A stretch of DNA of 64,000 nt from assembly GCF_026745355.1 (NCBI RefSeq), contig NC_079208.1, positions 56,810,633 to 56,874,632 of the forward strand, in the 5' to 3' direction. Shown here piece by piece: positions 58,780-64,000 of the stretch. Both the position numbers and the translations under genes were made by a program. Position 1 is the stretch's first letter. Each line of letters opens with the position of its first letter. Source of the stretch: Beta vulgaris subsp. vulgaris. Lineage: Eukaryota; Streptophyta; Magnoliopsida; Caryophyllales; Amaranthaceae. The notes under the pieces were generated by a model. That model worked only from the letters and a program-made list of their open reading frames with translations. It was not told the origin of the DNA and searched no databases.

Positions 58780-60150
58780 TTGAAAACATCACAAGTGGTG
58801 GAACAGGACTATCTATAGGAACCTCTAGAGCAATTTTATGGTTAAATTGGATGAAGAAAGTCATGGAAGACATAATTTTAAGGTAATGTAAAGGGTCTCA
58901 ACCACTCGTGAGTCATCATATGGAATTACGGGGCCTTTAGAAAGATCTTTGATGAAAATTTTGTCGGCCTCAAAAAAAATTCAAAAATAGGCAAGATTGA
59001 AGGCTATAATATACATTTTCTGATATTCTCCTTCCAAGAAATGGAACCCACATGATGCATCTACGGGTCAGTGGAGGCCATTTTAAAGCATTAATAAGCC
59101 TTTGAACAAGCACATAGTGGCATTCAGAGCCATTTCAAGGTTGAACTGATGCAAACAAGTCGTTAGAGGTATTTTGAGACAATGCATAGTCTCTTAATCA
59201 TCTGTAGGTCATCATATGGCATCATAGATCCCTTAGATCGATTCCTATTATTGAAAAATCGTCGGGATTGGAGAATTCTATAAACAACCCTAAAATAGCT
59301 AAAAATGAAGATTATTATCCACGTTTTCGGATATTCTCATCGTTCAAGTAATAAAGCTCATGAGATGGATTCTTAGGTTATGGCAAGCTACTCGAAAGTA
59401 TCCCTAAGCCTTCAAATATAATGGTGGCCTCAGGATCTATCTTAGGGTTGAACAAGTTGTAAAGGTATTTTTGAGGCAATGTAGAGGGTTTCAACCACCC
59501 GTGAGTCATCATAAGGCATCCTTGGGTCCTCGAAAAGGTTCCTCATAAAAAACTCACTGATTCTTAAAAAATTCAAAAATAGCCCCAAATTAGCTAAAAT
59601 CGAAGGCTATAATACACGTTCTTGGACATTCTAGTATTTTGAGCATCGCAGCCCGTGGGGTGCATCTTGGGTTATGAAAGGCCTTTTGAATGCATACCTA
59701 GGCTTTCCAGCGGGCTTATAGTGACCTTTGGAGCCATTTCAAATGCACTTGGAAAAAATGAAAAACAAGTCGTGAAAGGCATTTTAAGACAATGCATAAG
59801 GTTCCAACATCTTTCGAGTCATCCCGAGGCATCTCGAGATTCCTCAAAAAGGTTCATGATAAAAATTATTTACTGGCCCCAAAGAGTTTCGAAAATGGCC
59901 TCAAAATTGCCAACCTCAAAGTTTAACACACGAGTTTGGACATTCACGATGCCCGAGCAATAGGCTCCTTGGGATGCATTATAAGGTCATGGAAGACATT
60001 TGAAAGCATCTCAAGACTTGGATGATGTGATGACCATTTTCAGACCCGACTTAAGAGATTCTAAAATCAAGTTGTGGTATGCATTTTGATGCAGCGTAGA
60101 GGGCCTCAACCCCTTGGAACACATCTTCGGACATCTTGAGCCTTCACGAA
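58780..60150. repeat. Degenerate tandem array, ~300-bp unit, about five units
   Basis: The recurring landmark tcaaccac-cgtgagtcatca appears at about 58898, 59194, 59491, 59802 and 60107, spaced 296-311 bp. It is preceded each time by a ...gcattttgagacaatgcat...-like block and followed by gg-atc-tgggcc...aaaaattcaaaaat, then gaaggctataatacac. Units differ strongly, so the array is old. No family recognised and no coding potential. Confidence 0.8.
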
Positions 60151-60595
60151 AGATTTCAAATAAAAGTTATTGTTGGACCCATAAAATGACAATCAAATAT
60201 ATAATCTTGACACTAATTTAGTATCGAGTACAAGAACTCCCAAGATTATTGTATAAATCCAAGTATTTTTTTTTGTTTCTTCATTGTCTTTACAAATTTA
60301 TCACTTTAAATATAATAGTCTCTAATCCGATCCCATAACCATACCCTATCTCAACTTGAAGTCATTGATAGAAAGCTGAATTCGACCATAACCAAACCCA
60401 AGCTACTCAATTTGACCCAATTACCATATCGTAAAAATATAAACAGATTTAAACTATCTTTGACTATTTGTATCATAATTTGAGACAAGTATATCAAATA
60501 TGAACCCGTCCCATTCATTTGAAGAAAAAACAGAAAAATGTACACTTTCCCCTACAACTTAATACTATAATAATATTTTATTTACGAAAATGTCA

Positions 60596-60863
60596 GTTGA
60601 TGCACTTTTTCAGTAACTAAATAGATGTTACACTTTGACTTTCACGTTTGTCGACGCAGGACTTTGACCATTAATAATAACTTTAATTGTATATTAATAA
60701 AAATATAAGAAGTTAATATTGTTACAGTATACATCGAGACGTATCCAACGATATGTCATATAATAATAATTGATTTTATCTTAAACTAAAAAATGCTTAG
60801 TTAAATATAGTAGGTGAATTGTCTAATTTTCAAAAAGTGTAACATCCATTTTCCTACCGAGGG
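60596..60863. mobile_element. Degenerate Stowaway-type MITE
   Basis: The right end is AAAAAGTGTAACATCCATTTT followed by CCTACCGAGGGAG and TA. The left end carries the complementary agatgttacacttt at about 60625. The left border is eroded. Confidence 0.6.
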
Positions 60864-60881
60864 AGTATAAAGTTTATATAT

Positions 60882-61058
60882 TATAAATATAGGTCCTATT
60901 ACGACGAGTTTTCCACCACCTTCATCTCCTGCGGGAGTTTGCATGGGTAAATCAAGGACAACACTTCTTCCAACTGAAATTTTTTCTATATCTAAAGCTC
61001 GAAATGGAGAATTTGATTAAGAAGCCAGAGACCCTTAACCACTCACGCCAATCCCATT
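60882..61058 (-). mobile_element. tRNA-derived SINE (family A), 150 bp upstream of RPL4
   Basis: An 18-bp perfect target duplication AGTATAAAGTTTATATAT lies at 60864-60881 and 61059-61076. On the minus strand it reads ggattggcgtgagtggttaa ... gcaaactcccgcaggaga ... aaactcgtcgtaatagg, the same family as 34124-34317. It landed at the edge of a Stowaway MITE. A perfect, long duplication implies a recent insertion. Confidence 0.92.
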
Positions 61059-61209
61059 AGTATAAAGTTTATATATGTCCGAGATGAATCGACATCTTCC
61101 CTCTTCCTTCTTCACTCTTTAATCTGTTGCTATCTCTTTCTCTCTGCACAACGGATAAGCCTTAGGAAAACTAACATTTCTCCTCCCCCCAAATTCCAAA
61201 CAAACAACA

Positions 61210-62076
61210 ATGGCAACTACAACAATGGCAACTTCATCCTCTCTTTCTCTCTCCTTCTTCTCTTCCTCTCTTTTCTCCTCAAAATCCCACCAATTCTCTC
61301 TCAAACCCACCCTCAAACTCCCTCTCTCCAAAACCCCACAACTTTCTCTCTCCACCAAATCCCAACTCACCACTCTCCCAATCCTCAACTTTTCCGGCGA
61401 AAAAACCGGCGAAACTTCCCTCAACCTCAAAACCGCCCCACCCGAAACGGCCCGTGCCGTAGTCCACCGGGCCCTAATAACCCACATGCAGAACAAGCGT
61501 CGCGGCACCGCCTCCACCCTCACCCGGGCCGAGGTCCGCGGCGGTGGGCGCAAGCCCTACCCACAAAAGAAAACGGGCCGGGCCCGTCGTGGGTCTCAGC
61601 GGTCACCACTACGGCCCGGTGGTGGTGTGGTGTTTGGGCCTAAGCCCAGAGATTGGACCATAAAGATGAACAAGAAGGAAAAGAGGCTTGCTTTGTCTAC
61701 TGCCATTGCTAGTGCTCTGGGAAATGCGTTTGTTGTGGAGGATTTTGGGGAGAATTTTGAGGAGAAGCCTAAGACTAAGGAGTTCATTGATGCAATGCTT
61801 AGATGGGGGCTTTCGCCGTCGGAAAAATCGATGTTTTTTATGACGGAATTGGAGGAGAATGTGGAGAAATCTGGGAGGAATATTAGGACATTGAAGATGT
61901 TAACTCCTAGGAGTTTGAATTTGTATGATGTTTTAGGGGCTGAGAAGTTGGTTTTTACTTTAGGAGCTGTTGATTATTTGAATAACAGGTATGGGGTTCA
62001 ATCTTTTGATGATGATGATGATGATGATCAAGAGGATCAACTCCAAGAAGATGGAGAAGAGGAAGGTAATCACTAA
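61210..62076 (+). CDS. RPL4: Plastid 50S ribosomal protein L4 (nuclear-encoded)
   Basis: L4/uL4 of the chloroplast ribosome; it lies by the peptide exit tunnel. The 288-aa reading frame starts MATTTMATSSSLSLSFF, a Ser-rich transit peptide to about residue 50. The conserved uL4 core follows: PILNFSGEKTGETSLNL, NKRRGTASTLTRAEVRGGGR, KPYPQKKTGRARRGSQRSPL and RPGGGVVFGPKPRDW. Then come MNKKEKRLALSTAIASALGN and LTPRSLNLYDVLGAEKLV. The C-terminus is acidic (DDDDDDD...EEEGNH). The final codons overlap a good donor (GAAG|GTAATC at 62065/62066). An acceptor CAG|ACGGCG sits at 63993/63994, so a spliced form would continue EEDGV... past the window. Family identity is certain; the exact C-terminus is not. 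A CT-rich leader precedes the ATG. Confidence 0.94.
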   Translation: MATTTMATSSSLSLSFFSSSLFSSKSHQFSLKPTLKLPLSKTPQLSLSTKSQLTTLPILNFSGEKTGETSLNLKTAPPETARAVVHRALITHMQNKRRGTASTLTRAEVRGGGRKPYPQKKTGRARRGSQRSPLRPGGGVVFGPKPRDWTIKMNKKEKRLALSTAIASALGNAFVVEDFGENFEEKPKTKEFIDAMLRWGLSPSEKSMFFMTELEENVEKSGRNIRTLKMLTPRSLNLYDVLGAEKLVFTLGAVDYLNNRYGVQSFDDDDDDDQEDQLQEDGEEEGNH

Positions 62077-64000
62077 TCAATCATTATCTTGTGTATTATT
62101 ACTACTTTTGTCCAATTAGAGTATGATTTTTGCATTATGTTATGTTTTAGCTAATATTGAATTGATAGTGTGAATTGAATATGATATTGCATTGATAGTA
62201 GTTACCTATGATGTTAGTATGTTACATTGATGTTATAAAGTGGCAGTTTGCTGAATTGATATTGTAGAATAATTTGTGTTCTGAAACCGAAAAGATATGG
62301 CGAAATTTGGTTGAAGTTTGAAGTGAGGGAGAGCTTTTAAGCCTTTTAGTAGTTAGTACATTGTGTTGTTGTTGTTGCAATTGCATCTTGGTTTATTGTA
62401 TTATCTTTCTAGATGCTGGCTTTGGTATTGCTGTTTAAAGATTAGAGTTATTCAGAGTGATTTTTTTTAAACTAGCATTGGATGAGATATATGTAAAAGG
62501 ACTGGGTGGAAGATCATGGAGGTCTAAACTTGATTTATTCGCGTTTTTCTTGTGTTTTTTTGAGTGCGTATGAAGAACATTGGGTGTCTGGAGTAAGCTC
62601 TAGGTGCTTATGAAAATGGAGTTGTGAGATTGGTGACATCAATGGTTATGTAAGTGTGATGATTGGTATTTCCTGCTGTTTTTGTGGGAAATGACAGGCT
62701 TTATTGCTCATAATTAGTCCTTCGGAGCCACACTTTTCTTGTGTATCACTTGGAGTTTTGGATCGCTTTGTATCGAACTGAAAAAGATATTGCAGAAATA
62801 AGAGATGGGATTGTTGTCTTAATTCAGTGGTGTGCTATTTGGATATAGGAGAATATGAATGATTAGTGCTCTTATATGCACCTGAATAAATCAACAAGCT
62901 CCGCTATGATAGAATGTCAGAAGCCTTTTGTTGCAAGGAGATCTTTTCTCTTAGGTATGAACGGCAGGTCTGAGAGGCTATTTCGAGGGCTGGTGGTTTG
63001 GGTTCAAACTTCAAACTGCTTGAAGTTGGGTAGTTATTAGGCAAAAAAGGTTGCAGTTTTCTCCCGGCTGAAAGTTGTTACTGAGCTGAGTCTGTGTTTC
63101 CCTGTACGAAGATAACTTACAATGCCATTACCTGGCTGATGGCCATCTATTTTTTTGCCTGATGGATCGTGAACCTAATAGTTATTTGGCTTCAGAGTTG
63201 ATAGATACCTCTTGTGAGTTGCGATGCTTAACTATCGGAGATGCTTTGAAACAGTTGCAACATACCTTTCTTGGCATATGAATTCACTTTCTCTCTCTTC
63301 TCATTACTTAGCCTCTTTTTATTCTCTCTGTCTTTCTTCCATCTTTCTTTATTTGAAGAAACTTTTCAGAAACAAACCTGTAGGCTGTAGCATCGTCATC
63401 TTCCTTTATGTCCAAGGTTTTCTGTCTGTGCCAAAAATGGTAGTTGCACATCCAGTTAGAGAAAATATATGAATACTCTCTTAAAGAAGCTGATATATGG
63501 AGCTTTTAACAGCACACATTAGTTATATTGTCTTCCTATCCTGCCTAGTATATATGGGCAAGTAATCGAGCTTGCCTAAACTATTAGATCCATCAGTCCC
63601 TAAATAATGGAAGTCCTTAAGAAGTGCAATAATTATGGATCTAACCTTGTTTGTCAATTTAATCTGTGCCCGTGAAGGCGACTTGCTAGATAGTGTGGTT
63701 TAGATGTAACTCAAATCACTTCGCTCAGCAGTGTTGTTTTTCTTTCTAGTTTATACTACAACACTATAGAGATTAAGGCCCTTTCCAATATAACTGCCAC
63801 ATTCTAGTTGTAAGTTGTATATGAACTTAAAATTGATCATACATCACTCGTATTTATATGAAAACTGACGACGAGAAAATGGAAACTGTGTATTTTTCTG
63901 GTTCATATTTCTCTTTTGAATTTCCTGATTTGGTTATTTATGCCTGTTTAAGAAATGAAGTTTTAACCTTATCTAAATTTGGTTCTGTGGCAGACGGCGT
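62077..64000 (+). other. 3' flank or last intron of RPL4
   Basis: No ORF with a known domain. T-rich, intron- or UTR-like composition. If the 62066 donor joins the 63993 acceptor, 62066-63993 is a 1.9-kb intron and 63994-64000 starts the next exon. Confidence 0.45.

Noticed and set aside
59655..59963. 102-aa plus-strand reading frame
   Set aside because: It lies within the ~300-bp tandem array and is not preserved in the neighbouring units.

Overview
The window is plant nuclear DNA, AT-rich and dense with transposons. Every recognised gene has a close counterpart in flowering plants. Spliced genes use GT-AG introns, two gene products are chloroplast proteins (a thylakoid phosphoprotein and plastid ribosomal protein L4), and one is a suberin-type P450. 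The TSP9 and RPL4 sequences would fit a core eudicot, perhaps Caryophyllales, but the species cannot be fixed from the sequence alone.

Layout. 1-6001: a truncated, frameshifted copy of the eIF3f gene and its 3' flank, ending at a run of N (6002-6500). 6501-10889: transposon fragments. 10890-12091 (-): a C2H2 zinc-finger protein with one frameshift. 12092-27497: repeat-rich DNA holding Stowaway and hAT MITEs, a retroposed sequence split by two CACTA transposons, a SINE and a small Helitron. 27498-32945 (+): a ten-exon plastid anion/phosphate transporter (ANTR1/PHT4;1). 33000-36140: a SINE abutting a Mutator-like MITE. 36141-37724 (-): a CYP86A1-like fatty-acid omega-hydroxylase. 37725-45207: MITEs and a decayed copia element. 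45208-49028 (+): the full-span eIF3f gene. 51948-52238 (+): TSP9. 53666-53980 and 55301-55998 (-): a small basic protein and a two-exon Josephin-domain protease. 56464-58580: two Mutator-like elements. About 58780-60150: a degenerate ~300-bp tandem array. 61210-62076 (+): plastid ribosomal protein L4, possibly with a further exon at the window edge.

The genes do not form a pathway; this is ordinary plant gene order broken up by transposons. From memory of Arabidopsis, the set Josephin / ANTR1 / zinc finger (At2g29640-29660) and Josephin / RPL4 (At1g07300-07320) are neighbours there too, so part of the order looks like conserved microsynteny.

The most important caution concerns assembly quality. 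Positions 1-6001 repeat 45304-51274 almost base for base, differing mainly by small indels. Each eIF3f copy carries frameshifts that the other lacks. This looks more like a duplicated, error-bearing contig than a biological duplication. I found no convincing new multi-gene system. The most notable structures are the nested retroposon/CACTA locus, the palindrome-packed CACTA element, the hairpin-bearing Mutator-like element and the ~300-bp array.
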